Shown here: positions 22,845-34,637 of the stretch, one piece after another | How the letters are laid out: each line of letters starts with the position of its first letter | Position numbering within the stretch: position 1 is the stretch's first letter | Assembly (NCBI GenBank): GCA_025738555.1 | Contig: JAOVFP010000002.1 | Coordinates: 6,696,001 to 6,760,000, forward strand | Reading direction: 5' to 3' | Source of the DNA: Cyathus striatus | Taxonomy: Eukaryota; Basidiomycota; Agaricomycetes; Agaricales; Nidulariaceae | DNA length: 64,000 nucleotides | The notes under the pieces: model-generated | Database searches by the model: none | What the model was told of the DNA's origin: nothing | Seen by the model: only the letters and a program-made list of their open reading frames with translations | Made by a program: the position numbers and the translations under genes

Positions 22845-23864
22845 CCTACTCGTGTGGTGCCAACTTGTCTATTATTTTCTTGCTCGCAGATATTAGAATA
22901 AGAGAAGGATGGTGTAATTTAATATGTACATATTTATTATGTTTATGTGTGCAATGGGTGACACTGCCAATGGCTAGTAATTTAATGTGTAGTACGTGCT
23001 TGGGGCAAGGGGTCGATCCGCTGAAGAACTTGAAGGAGGTCCCCTAAATGTAGCATGTTCTACATAAAATGTTCAAGATGTCTGTTCGTCTTATTGCATA
23101 TCAGAGGCAATTTAGATTTCATAGATAACATGATCAACTTTACGCTTGTTGATGACATAGCTTGAGGGGTGCATGGTTGGTAATTATAATAGTGTCCAGA
23201 ACATTACATGATTATGACAGTGACTGTATTTTTCAGAGGTGATATGTATGAGACCATGATCATGAATCTTGAACAGGCTACAGTTCAAGCAGACGTAACA
23301 AGGGGAAACATATTTGATTGGTTGATATCATTACAAACTATAGGCAATATAGAAAGAAGTTTGGAATAGTTATTAAACCTCAACACTAGTCTCCCATTTG
23401 GAGTGTGCAGCATCATCTGACTAGCCCAAATTTCAGCACCGCCAGCCACGATACTACTACAACCACCAACATCCCAGTAAGCTCACTTGAATACCTCCAC
23501 ACCAGTCTCGGAAACCCGTGGCCCAGGAGAACTGTTCGGCAATTCCAAACTCTCGACCTCTTACCGAAAGAAGCACGAGCGGTAGCAGGATGTTGACAAA
23601 AGCGAGGGCGAGTGCCACAGTGGTGAGAGAGAAAGGAAGAGGGATCTTGGAATAGGTACAGGAACAACAAAACACTATACGAGTGCCCACCAAATGGGAT
23701 AGTTGATAAAAGCAGCACAGCTTAGGAGCCATGTCTGTAACAGTACTGTAATGTTCAGGTGGGTGCAAACAAAGGTAAATTTTTAACCATACAAAGCAAG
23801 TTCTGATCCGAAGCAATGCCGAGCGATCGGCCTGCAAAGTGCGTTTTCCAACGACCCACATAAA

Positions 23865-23892
23865 CCCTACTACCTAAAAAGGTAGTGGGAAT
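23865..23892 (-). repeat. Palindromic repeat end, copy 3
   Basis: Minus strand reads TTCCCACTACCTTTTTAGGT then AGTAGGG, matching the starts of the repeats at 10464 (+) and 39961 (-). Confidence 0.6.
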
Positions 23893-24458
23893 TAGAAGTC
23901 AGTAGCGTGACGCTTCTCTTCAACACATTTCTTCTCCTGACCTTGAAAGCATAGAAACAGATAGTCAGCAATGTATCAACCCTGATAATTCTTGTACAAC
24001 GGATAACTAACAAGCGGTACTAGCATCCATCGCCGTCGGACCACCTTTATTCATCTTAACAAGTGACAGTTAGATGGGCGTCTGCACGACCAACACATGA
24101 TGCAAACCTGTGCAAATCCTCATGGAAAATGGCATGTTGTCATGTTCACTTGGGTCATGGTCCGTCGCAGCTCCTCGGGCACTGCAAGCCTCGAGCTGAC
24201 GACCAATGGCCTCATACAACATGTACATTGTCATGGTACTCATCACGGGAAATGCGAAGTCCATTCGTATAAGGCAAGTAAAGCCCAAACTCCATTTTTA
24301 AAACGTGTGTAGCACGCTTACACGAGTTTTTCACTGCGTCAGCGTCAGGAGACTTTTTAAAAGTAAGGATGCGTAACTTCAATTCGAGAAGCAAAGGTAA
24401 TCACGTCTACTGGTGCCAATATCTATACCATCTGGACAGTTGATTCATACTTGCACCA

Positions 24459-25522
24459 ATGTCAAGCGTTGGATCTGACATCAAGTGGAAGAAAGGCAAG
24501 GCGTATGTTAAACAAGGAGATAATACAATCCAAGACGGAAAGCCGGACGATATTGTCGTAGCGTGAGTCTTCATCTATGACTATAAGATGTTACTAATTA
24601 AAAGCCAGTATAATGGGTCCTACGGGGGCCGGTAAAAGTACAGTGAGTGTCTTTAGCGTTTGGAAAATCGAAAAATCCTCAAGTTGATGGAAATTTTGAG
24701 TTCGTAAATGCGCTTTTAGGTAAGCAAAAAATGAAAGTCGGACACCAACTCGAATCGTGTACTGCCAACCTGGAGCATGAAATCGTTCCCCATCCAACCC
24801 TACCTAATCGTCGGCTAGTGATTCTTGACACACCGGGCTTCGACGACACTGAAGTGGATGACGCTGAGATATTAAGACGTATATCAGTCTGGCTGGGATT
24901 ATCGTAAGCACTGAACTATGATGTTGTAACGTTCCTATCATATATTTAATTCGCTAGATATGCTAAGAGGATGAAGCTTGGTGGAGTGATATACCTCCAT
25001 GAAATCTCTCAAACGCGCATGCTCGGTACTTCTCGGCAAAATCTAGACATGTTCAAAGAGCTCTGCGGCACTGAGGCAATGAAGTCAGTGATACTAGGAA
25101 CGACGAAATGGACTGATGTTTCCCCCGGTTTGGGTGCTAGTCGAGAAAATCAGCTTAGGGAGACATATTGGGCCGAATTTTTGAAGCATGGAAGCTCTAT
25201 TCATCGTTTTTCGGATTCTGATCCCCATTCTGCATGGGAAATGGTTAACGAAATTATAGGGAAGACGCAAGAAAAGGAATTGCAGCTGCAGAAAGAGCTG
25301 GTGGAAGTTTCGAAGTTCCTTCCTGACACGAAGGCAGGCCAGAAGTTGAAGTTCACTCTGGAGCAACATCTTCGCATGAAACAAGACCCTTCTCCTCAGG
25401 AGAAAGAGAAGATTGCAAGAGCTATAAAAAAGTTAAAGGTTGGCGTTCCCGATCGTATCAAGGACTTCTTTGGCTTGGTGAGCGTTAGAAAGTGTTTCAT
25501 TTGCTTCCTCTACTTATGGTGA
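24459..25522 (+). CDS. P-loop GTPase E (TTKW type)
   Basis: Exons 24459-24562, 24609-24642, 24701-24903 and 24958-25477 encode about 287 residues. A further short exon is likely; unspliced, the frame stops at 25522. The leader is SDIKWKKGKAYVKQGD then DGKPDDIVVA. Seen: GPTGAGKST, FVNALLG, ESCT, LDTPGFDDTEVDDAEI with the G3 glycine present, GGVIYLHEISQTRMLGTS, GTTKWTDV, and a lysine-rich helical tail. All motif and intron positions match GTPase A, so I regard it as one of the best preserved copies. It is separated from GTPase F by the 25740-27282 transposon. Confidence 0.88.
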
Positions 25523-25739
25523 TAAATATATAGCTTTAATTAACTAAATTCTAAAGCTTATGGGGCAGCAGTATGCCCATACTCTATTCTAATCGAAGTA
25601 TACTTGTATTATGTAACATATTCTAGTTCTCGATTTGTATCTAAATAACTTGCTTTAATGTTATCGACTTCCACAGAATTAATTCACAGCTTTTGTCATT
25701 CTGGTGTATTTTGGTCGTCATTCTAATGCGCTTCGAGCG

Positions 25740-27282
25740 GGGCACGTAGTTTTTACCGTGCACGCACAAAAGTGAGCGTGGCTGAGCGTGCCACGCTCAA
25801 GGTCAAATTTTCACGCTCAAGATATATTTAATAGTTGTAACAGGCCTATTTCTAAGTCAAACTAGTTGTAAATCAAGTGTATATACTGGTACTGTACTAT
25901 TGTAGTTTTATTGCCACGGCAGGTGAAGTTTTTAAGCAAGATAAATACTCAGAAGTAGAAGAATAAATATTAAATTTCACGCTCAAGCTTGAACGTGCAC
26001 GCTCACATCACGCTCAAGATTTTATTTCACGCACAGGGTCTATACATTCACGCACAGTGTCTGAATTTTCACGCTCAAAGTATGTTACTTCACGCTCAAG
26101 GTCTTTAAACTCACGCTCACACTCAAACTCATGTGAGCGTGAATATATGTAATATAATATTAAATATACACACCCACTCTCAAGTTACAGTAAATACTAT
26201 GCCTGAGTGTGAGTATGTATTCACTTCACGCTCACGCTCAAATTCATTTTAATTGAGAGTGAGCGTGAGCATGAATATTGTGAGCGTGATAGGCACTCAG
26301 TCCAATTAACTTGACTATGAATGCCGATATAATACTTATACTCTTTCACGCTCACTCTCAAGCTCAATTAACTTGAGCATGCATGATGAACTTAAATATA
26401 ATATTTATGGACACTATTTATGCTCAATTTATAGGATATGCATGAGCGTGAATAGCCTCAATTAAATTGAGAGTGAGCCTGAATGTAAATATTATATTTG
26501 CACTCACTCTCAAGATATAGGACATAAGCATGTGCGTGAATAGGGATATCCACCACTGTGCTCATGCTCAAGTCAAAGGAGATATGTGTGAGCGTGAAGC
26601 AGTAAATAGAATGTGTCAGTGTGAAAAGGAATATCCATCACGCTCACACTAAATACTTCACGCTCACGCGCAAGCACAATTTAATCGAGTACAAGTGTGA
26701 ATATAACACTCACGCACAAGTTATACTAATAAATATGCATGAGCGTGAATAGATATTTTATTCACGCTCACGCTCAAACTCAAGTAAATCAGATGTGGGT
26801 ATGGATATAACGCTCACACACCAGTCAGTTATGTAGAGTGAGCGTGATAGATATTACCTATCACGCTCACGCTCAAACTTAATTAAATCGAGCGTGAACG
26901 TGAATTATATTTTCACGCTCACAACGGCTATATTTACTGTAGAGTGAGTTTGAATGTAAAATACATATATATGTATTATTCACGCCCACGCTCAATTTAA
27001 TCGAGTTTGAGCGTGAGCGTGATAGGTATTACCATTCACGCTCAAGGACACTCAAACCGATTATTAATGTGAGTGTGGATAGTTATATTTACACATTTTT
27101 AAGACAGTACAATACAGAACTATGTCAATTTATAAGATATTATCTTCACGCTCATGTAGGATTTCTTCACGCTCAAGATACAATACTTCACGCTCAGGGT
27201 CGCTATTATCACGCTCAGACCCTGAACGTGCACGCTCAACTCACGCTCATAATTGAGCGTGCACGGAATTTTCTTGGTGCCC
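25740..27282. mobile_element. 1.54 kb TIR element filled with CACGCTCA repeats
   Basis: A perfect 9-bp direct repeat CTTCGAGCG flanks it (25731-25739, 27283-27291). The ends are GGGCACGTAG and the inverse of GGGCACCAAG, and both ends share CCGTGCACGC about 15 bases in. Nearly the whole interior is built of short direct and inverted copies of TCACGCTCA / TGAGCGTGA with AT-rich spacers. No coding frame is credible. It is therefore a non-autonomous element whose body is a satellite-like array able to form many alternative hairpins. Confidence 0.85.
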
Positions 27283-27579
27283 CTTCGAGCGCACTTGTTC
27301 CGTGTGTGGCACGTCCGCGTCATGTCGATATAGGCGCCTAGGTGTCGATATCATCCTCTTGACATGCTCGATCCTCATGCTAACACAGCTGCATTCGAGT
27401 TGTGAAAGGGCATGTATTAGTATTCGTAAGTTCACAACGTGTAGACACTCAGGGATTGCACCAGGAATCAATGTGCAACTCGCTGGGTGCCGTATTTACA
27501 CGCTTCTGATTGTTTATATCCTTTAATGTGTATGGTGTAGCCCATCTTGACTTTAGCGTGTTTCTCACCTACATCGCTC

Positions 27580-28374
27580 ATGACAAACTCTTTGAGACTG
27601 TGAGTTCTGCTAAAATCCTTTCAAGCTATACCGATAATAAATTGATTACGACAGAATAATCCTACTTGGTCAGACGGGAGTAGGAAAAAGCTCTGTAAGT
27701 TATTACTCTACCGACTCCAGTTGATCAGTGGGATATGGCGTTGATACTTGGTTTATACAGTTTATAAACACGTTAACTGGTCTGAACGTCATGGATGTAA
27801 ATCACTCAATCACTCCAAAATACGACGACACTGTTAGGCCCTTTTCTTGGAAGCAGTCACTGGAATATCATCATGTTGTCCTTGTCGATACACCAGGATT
27901 CAATTCTGATGATGATTACTATAAGCCTTTGGACCAACTTGTACAGTGGGTGGATAGCTTGTGAGTACGTTTTGTCTAGTACACGTTTATGATTTTGACA
28001 GGTGCCAATACAGGAAGAATGATGAAGAACTCCGAAATGCTCGAGTCGGAGGAATTCTCTACTTATTCGAGGACGGACAACATGACTTGCCATTTCTAAA
28101 GCAACTTCGCGAACAATGTCCAAAACAAATTACTGACAGGACCGTCTATGTAATGACGAAGCCCGACCGAATGCTTCACAATCGACGTCTTCCTCATTAC
28201 ATGGCTCACCATAATACCAAATCTTCTGCGGAGCAAATTGTTGGCAGTCTACCTACAGGAAATATCGACATAGAACAGCTCATGTTAGCTCTTAAAGTAA
28301 TTCAAAAGTCCCTGAAGAAGAAAGGACGCTCACGGGGTATAGCGGGTTTCCTTCGAAGTTTATTCAGATTATAA
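27580..28374 (+). CDS. Divergent P-loop GTPase F (TKPD type)
   Basis: Four exons (27580-27599, 27655-27694, 27761-27960, 28002-28374) give 210 residues. The short start MTNSLRL leads straight into IILLGQTGVGKSS, so the basic leader of the other copies is missing. FINTLTG, VDTPGFNSDDDYYKPL and GGILYLFEDGQHDLP follow. The G4 position reads VMTKPDRM, i.e. a canonical TKxD guanine-specificity motif instead of TTKW. The C-terminus is short and ends with a basic helix (KKKGRSRGIAGFLRSLFRL). Intron positions match the other copies, so it belongs to the same family, but it is clearly a separate subtype. Confidence 0.85.
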
Positions 28375-28392
28375 AAGTCGACTTGACAATGG

Positions 28393-28418
28393 TATATTAT
28401 ATATATATATATATATAG
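28393..28418. repeat. TA microsatellite
   Basis: A simple run of alternating T and A just downstream of GTPase F. Confidence 0.9.
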
Positions 28419-28573
28419 ATTTATTTAAGTACAATTGATAACTACTAATAGCTATTATATATATCAGGCCTTTAACACCGTATTGTGAAAATCTATTTCA
28501 TGAAGCACTGAGCATTCCTTAAGAAACAGTATTATCGACAACTTACTAGACAGTCAGCTATACATTTCCAGTA

Positions 28574-29487
28574 CTATATATCCTCTACGTAAGATCTGTG
28601 AGAACGTGCCTTATACTTGTTCCACCAAACAGGCTCCACATTGTATTCTATATCTGGTCTAGCAGATTGTCGTGTCCACTTCTCATATTGAAACCCGTCA
28701 TTATCTTGTCGGATATAAATAAATATTGTATGAAGGTTTGTCGCATACTTTGTGATTCCCAGCACGTATTTCAATCGGCTTTCAGGCGATGGTATTATCT
28801 CGACAGTTGAATCTTCCGGTTGATTGCGGTTCGTAATCAAGAGTGTGTGGAGATTTGGTAAGTGCTGGAGTGACAGGACTGAAGTATATCCTGCATCCTA
28901 AACAGCAGACTTAAGCAGTCAGACTTTAGCATAAGTACAGAACGAACCACCATATTGACTGCTGAGATTTCCAAGTACTGCACAGATGAGAATCTTCGCA
29001 TCCAATCTCCTTGACCCATCTCTCCGAGCCAACTACCGCCCAACGAAACCACCCTCGGGTGATTTCCAACCAAAAATTCTCCCAAATCCAATACATTGTA
29101 ACACCTGCACCTCCACACGAGTACTTCCAACTTCGGAAACTTGCACCCCCTAAGAAACGGGACATTCCCTGGATACCCTGTGCACATGAAAACACGCAGG
29201 TTTATCATGCTCCGTAATCCTCGGTTCACAATTCGGTTCGCTTGACCAACAAACACCTCAACCATGCTGTATTCCTCGACATATTGAGCAAGGGGAGGGG
29301 ATGAGATGAGTGTCTTGAGGAACTTTATATGGGTTTCGAATCGTCTGCTCGACATGCGGCAGTAAATTATGGGCGTCGTAAGCACGTGGAGTGCTCTGCA
29401 TGTCAAACCGAGGCAGATCAGAGTAATCTTGTCTGTTGTCTCAATCTGCCCTACAACAAAGCTTAAGATCTCGAGAGAGGGTACCAT
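28574..29487 (-). CDS. F-box-like protein
   Basis: Two exons joined by a 44-nt intron (donor after VVRS, acceptor before DAGYTSVL) give 289 residues. The N-terminus reads PSLEILSFVVGQIETTDKIT then LICLGLTCRALHVLTTPIIY, the pattern of a fungal F-box (P.EIL..I......L..L.L.CR.....P.LY). The rest contains spaced leucine-rich segments (LEVLVWRCR, VQYLEISAV, LQHLPNLHTLLITN), as in F-box proteins with degenerate LRRs. F-box proteins usually bind Skp1 and select targets for SCF ubiquitin ligases; the target here is unknown. The start at 29487 is the first ATG of the open frame; an upstream exon cannot be excluded. Confidence 0.7.
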
Positions 29488-30071
29488 GGCGCTTGAAAGT
29501 TGTGGTAGAGGGTTTAGCAGTCAAGAGATGAAAAGCAATACGGGGTGGGGGTGGATAGGGTGTTGCGCACCTACTGGCACCCATCAGCCACGAGCCATCT
29601 CGAGTCGTCGACATGGTGGTGATTCTTACACTGTTCTTTCTCAGGCTGAGGAGAAAGGGAGGTGAATGGCGGAGAAGGGAATCATGGATGATAATAAGAG
29701 CGGCCAATCACGAGGAGGAACTGAATAGGCTTCGAAGAAGAGCACTAGAAGTAAAAGAGCGCATGGTATATAGAGTAGGTTGCCGGCGGTCGGCGTTTCG
29801 AGGTTGTTTCAAGGGTTTGATCATTGTTATTATCCGGGTCCCTCAATTGAGGACCCCACATTATATTCCATTTTTACAGTACATCGTTTTAATCACCATA
29901 GAGTCTCATAGAGCTGGAGATAAACGTGGAGAAGACGGTGAGAAGAAGAACCGGTAAATTGAAAACCGCGTGTGAGCTCTCCGGGGATAATGTGGTGTTG
30001 CCGAAGGCTGAGCGAGAAAATAAATAATGTGTGTATCCGATATCGTCAACTATCTTACAATTACCAATCAC
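29488..30071. other. No recognisable gene
   Basis: Upstream region of the F-box gene; only short frames, no repeats identified. Confidence 0.4.
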
Positions 30072-31738
30072 TGGGGGTCACCAATCCCTATATGGTGTTT
30101 AGCGTGACGTCACAAAGTGTGACCAAAAGTGACGAAAATCTTGACCCAGAATAAAACTGATGCAGGGAAGTGAAATTCTGAGTGTTTCTCTTCATTCTTT
30201 CTGTGTAATAATAATATTTTATCTATTCTAAGTGTTGAAGTATATGTACCATGTCAAAATTATAAACATAAATGCTTAAATACATCTTCCTTTCTTGTCA
30301 CAACTTTGTCACAGTTGCTGAATTGAAGAATTAAAGAGATATTTTACTATATCTGGTTAAATTATTTTTATAATCATAAACAGTAGTTCAAATGTAGTAT
30401 AATAATGCTTATTTTATGAATTTCTGCTAAGTTATTACTTGGAGGTAGTGTTTAAGTGGTGTATGTGCGGTATTTCCAAGTGTACTGTGCTAATTTCCCA
30501 CGCTCTTGATACAGCAAAATTGCACTTCAATTGCTTCATGGAAACTTATTATTTTAATTAGTGATAGTGATATAAAGTGCTCAGCTACAACATATTAACA
30601 ACAATATTGAGTCAGAATAATTATTATGAAGAGAATAGCTGTCTAATGGCAGTCCACAGTGCAACTTGAGTGTATGTTATACTAGTTTCTCACGCTATTT
30701 AGGAGGGCAAAACTTGTATCTATGGCCACTCATCAGAATTTCAGTTTCACAGCTAGCTTTAATGACAAAAAGTACTCGGATTTAGTATTAGAATAGAACT
30801 GTTGAGCCCGAATTTTTATTTTTTGACTTTTACCTGGAGATCTTGTGTGTTACCTTGCATGATTGACTGGTTAAAGAAGGTTTCTTAAAATTCTTGCTCA
30901 ACAGTTTTGTTCCTTATGTTAAATTATATAACTTTTGTCATTAAGATTAGTGGATAAAGTGAAAATCTGAAGACTGGGCACAATATTACTGATTTGATGC
31001 ATATTTTGGCAGAGGTTGGACTATTATGCAAATTTAAATTTATGTATTAGACTACTAAAAATATAATTATATCGGATTAAATATACTACTAAATTACATA
31101 TCATGCAAGTTATTTTAAAGTGATTGAGTATCTGTAGGAAAAGATATTTCACTGAGTCCGTGCAAAATGAGCATGCATTGCTGTCACACCAGTGTGACAT
31201 GTCAAATTAGTGACCCCCACTTGAAACTGCGGCCGTGCAACGGGAACTCAATTTTACAACTCGTGTTAGTGACGAAATATGATCAGTTTTATTAGGAGAA
31301 TAAAACTGTTGAGCCCTAATTTTTAATTTGTGATTATTACCCCAAAATAATGACATATGATATACCAGATATCATGGTCAGAGATTATTTTTCAAAATTC
31401 TGGCTCAACAACATTGTTCTATTACCTTTACTGTATAATATTTGTTATTGAAGAAAGTCGGAATATTGCAATTCTGAGAGCTGGGGACAGAAATACTGAT
31501 TTGATGCCTATTTTTGGCAGAGAGATTGCATTAACTCGCGATTTTATAATGATATAACTAATACACACATATCCGTTCAGTGATATTAAGGATACTATTC
31601 AACTGTATATAATGCAAGTTATTTTAAGGTAATCAGAGGCTTGTACTAAGTTGTAGCTTGAGATATTCAACTGGGTCAATGGAAAAGGGCGTGTGACGGC
31701 TGTCACGCTGGTGTGACATGCGTGATTGGTGACCCCCA
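30072..31738. mobile_element. 1.67 kb TIR element with internal tandem duplication
   Basis: The ends are TGGGGGTCACCAATC and its inverse, and weaker terminal similarity continues to a shared TTGACCCAG about 70 bp in. A 7-bp direct repeat CAATCAC flanks it (30065-30071, 31739-31745). The right-hand part is duplicated: 30780-31213, ending in TGACCCCCA, resembles 31290-31738. No transposase frame is visible. Confidence 0.75.
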
Positions 31739-33526
31739 CAATCACAAAGAGCTATGCATTCCCTATGCAAATTTGCTAATGTTATGCCAAGAACATGCCA
31801 TATCTCGAGAAATATTTTTATAGTAGAGCTTTCACAGAAAGCAATCGACCAAATTATGAAATAACTAGTCAACCTGCAGGAATCGGGTGGACTGGACTAT
31901 TAGTTGTTGGGGCTGGGCGGCTACAGCTACACCCAGGAAATTGTTGCATCGCTGGCGATTATCCGCCATGTCTATTTAATCACTCCGAAAATGTTTCTTT
32001 GTCGGCACATATTGCTCGTGATTACGTAGCACGCCCTAAACCCTTCCTGCGCTGAACGGGTATCGGCTCCCGCCACACGAGGGCATGGTACTTACTCACC
32101 AAGGATCCTCACCTACTCCCAGAGTCCCAACAGCATATGCCAACTACAATCCGAACACGAACACTCAACATTACGTCGACTGCCTTATCACTTGACACTG
32201 TTTACGAGCCACATATCGTCCTATGCATCCAGGGGGATGAGAGGGCGGCTGTCTGGGAGCCACGGTCCATCAAGCTTTCCGAAGGTGAAAGTGCGTGTAT
32301 GTGTCGGAGTCCTTCGTAGGCGTTATCGAATCCTACTGAGGTAGTGATGGTGGCGCCGAAGCACCTAAGGTGGGTTGAAGATTGCGGTGGTGATGGTGGT
32401 GGTGGTAGTGACGAGAAAGGCGAGGAGGTGAATGAATACTGACACCTGCAGTACCCTCCACAATGCGTCGAGGACTTCAGTCTGCCGTTTGGCAAGTCTA
32501 TGAGCCAGTTGGAGGCTCTCGCTAGCGAACAATCTCCCTCAGGCACGCGCCCCGCAGAATCAGTTCGACCGCTGGCTGGCAAATAGGCACGAATAGCCCT
32601 AATCACCGTGTTACAAAGCTTTGCGTTCTTGATGGGTGGTGGCAATTGGAGGGGTGGAATGGGAAGTGTAAGATGGTTGATCCTTCGTAGGTGTCGTTGG
32701 TTCAAACTGAGTTTTAGTCGATGGCGATGTTGACGATGAGAGCCTAGGTGGGATCGAGAAGAACGGTGGTGGTGGTAAGGAATGTGGTGATGGTAACGAG
32801 GGGGTGGATGATGGGTCGCCTTTATCAAGGTTACATAGCTTTATCTCCAGCTTTCGAATCTCTAGCCATTATGGTATCCTCTCATTCATGATGCAGAAGG
32901 TGCGTGGAACGTCAGGTTTGTGTTGGCATGTTCAACGAACTCAACCAGCAGTGATGGTAATATCTAATGAGGCCTGCGTTAGAGATTCGATAATACGAGC
33001 GAAGATTTGGCTGACCTGTTGTCAGTGTGTATACCTCAAACAACCGAGATCCTCCCCACCCCCCAACTATAACTCAACACCTACAGCCGTCAGTCCCCTT
33101 GCAGCGGCACATGTCAGTGGCGGCAAGCCTCAGCTTCGCATCTAAGGCTATCGTATTGGGCCCTAAAGAGCTGGTAGAGCCATTCCACACTTCCTGTAGA
33201 CTGGCTCCTGGACATGAGGCTTCGACAAGGAGAGGGTGACACGGGCTAGCTAAGGTGACAGGCCTATCAGGCTTTTCGGGGTTGAGTAGGATTTTGTGTA
33301 GAGTTGGCATGTTCGTTGTAAATGTTGTTGGATCATCTGAAGTTTGTTCAAACGGGTGGTTGCTTTATAGGTACATGCATTTGCATTCAGGAGGGGGGGC
33401 AGGAAGAGGGGGTGTCTGGTGTAAGTACGAATGCGAGAGATGAGTGAGAAAAGCGAGCTTACAGTAGTCAATGATTAATGATATCTTGATAGGTGTTGAT
33501 GTGGGTATGGAAGTAGGAGATATGTA
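31739..33526. other. Unassigned, one His/Pro-rich frame
   Basis: The minus-strand frame 32202-32828 is 208 codons but rich in His, Pro and Ser, and I recognise no domain. Another frame in the same interval reads SLQLAHRLAKRQTEVLDALW, which looks more protein-like. Minus 33074-33310 has LNPEKPDRPVTLASPCHPLL. These may be exons of one decayed gene; I cannot support a model. Confidence 0.35.
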
Positions 33527-33982
33527 TGGTGTGAGTCACTTAGTCACCACAACTTTTGTACAAGGAAAAGTCACTTGATATTTCTCACGCAAAATAACCC
33601 CATTTTCTTATTCCTCTTGTAAAAATGCTTGTTTTGATGAACTGAATAATTATACTAAACAGTTTGTCAAAATTCCCAAAACTGAGCAAGTTATATTTTT
33701 CACACATTCCAGATTTTGCCGAATTACCATATCGGGAAGGTAATTACTATAAATAGACATGATTAGTCATCAGTCTTATGCTTCAAATTTGTGAAGGAAG
33801 CTATGAAAGCACTACATTTCACCTTACAATCTACTCTTTTGATGAAGTATCAATATCATACAGATATAATATACTCTTAAACCTTCAAAAAGATGAACAA
33901 AATCGGCCCAAAAATTTCAAAAAATTTCGTGGCCCAATTTTGCTGCTGTACAAAACTAGTGGTGACTAAGTGACCCGCACCA
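33527..33982. mobile_element. 456-bp TA-flanked MITE
   Basis: The left end is TGGTGTGAGTCACTTAGTCA and the right end is the inverse of TGGTGCGGGTCACTTAGTCA; inverted similarity extends to TTTTGTACA. TA occurs on both sides. No coding capacity. Confidence 0.75.
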
Positions 33983-34200
33983 TAGAACAAGAGGAGAAAT
34001 GATGAGGGTATATGCATCAGTCAACCGGTCACATGTGACAGCGCACTGACCTGTGATACAGCCAAAGGGCCAGGGATGCATATGGGCCCAGGCCCCAGAT
34101 GAACACAATATTCATATGCACTTCAATTTGGTAGTTATGATGGACTAAATATCAAAGCCTCTGGAGCCATAGTAAGTTTCTTCTTACTTCCATTATTTAC
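33983..34200. other. No gene seen
   Basis: Short gap between the MITE and the orphan exon pair. Confidence 0.5.
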
Positions 34201-34440
34201 TTATTTGATCTTAACCGGAGTCTCCACCACAACTTCATTATGTCCCCAACAATTCAAAAGCTCAACCATTGTCTCCTTATCTGGCAAGTATATGTGGCAG
34301 TGAACATTGTTGCTGTTATTGTTAACTGTGGTAAGATACATTTATTAAATGCTTGTCAAACCTGAAACAATCGGCACTTTAAATTGCTTACCTGTCACAT
34401 TGGCATCAGTAGCTATGCCGTCGATACCAAATTCACAGGT
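34201..34440 (-). pseudogene. Orphan two-exon tail resembling GTPase H C-terminus
   Basis: Minus-strand exon 1 reads CEFGIDGIATDANVT. A GT-AG intron (donor GTAAGC, acceptor CCACAG) joins it in frame to VNNNSNNVHCHIYLPDKETM and VELLNCWGHNEVVVETPVKI, ending at TAA 34201-34203. The exon structure and the IDG....NVT|VNN core match the end of GTPase H (SMIDGVGCGSNVT, then VNNRNKTSSFYC if a GC-AG intron is used). Nothing upstream joins convincingly to a complete protein, so it is a fragment of a shared tail domain of unknown function. Confidence 0.45.
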
Positions 34441-34637
34441 TTGATACACTATTCCCTTTTTTAAGTATTAAAGCACAAGCTGATGTTTGCTAAACAAAGC
34501 ATTTGTTGTGTATGCACCAAATTTGCAGGTTCTGGCTTCCGGCTTTGGGGCACCGGCTTACTTTTGGTTCTTGGTTTGCACATGGATAATCAATTCACCA
34601 ATACCATACGTACAAGCCTTTCATAATATAGTCAACA

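Larger units (their letters stand above)
22540..24458. other. No confident gene
   Basis: The minus strand of 23400-23870 has overlapping frames, one with a hydrophobic stretch (PLPFSLTTVALALAFVNILL). It may be a decayed membrane-protein gene, but I do not recognise it. An end repeat lies at 22810-22844 and a palindromic repeat end at 23865-23892. Confidence 0.4.

Noticed and set aside
25740..27282. Regularly spaced short repeats considered as a CRISPR-like array
   Set aside because: Repeats are 8-9 bp, in both orientations, irregularly spaced, bounded by TIRs and a target duplication, and the genome is eukaryotic.
32202..32828. 208-codon minus-strand frame
   Set aside because: His/Pro/Ser-rich low complexity with no recognisable domain; a competing frame looks equally protein-like, so no gene model is supported.
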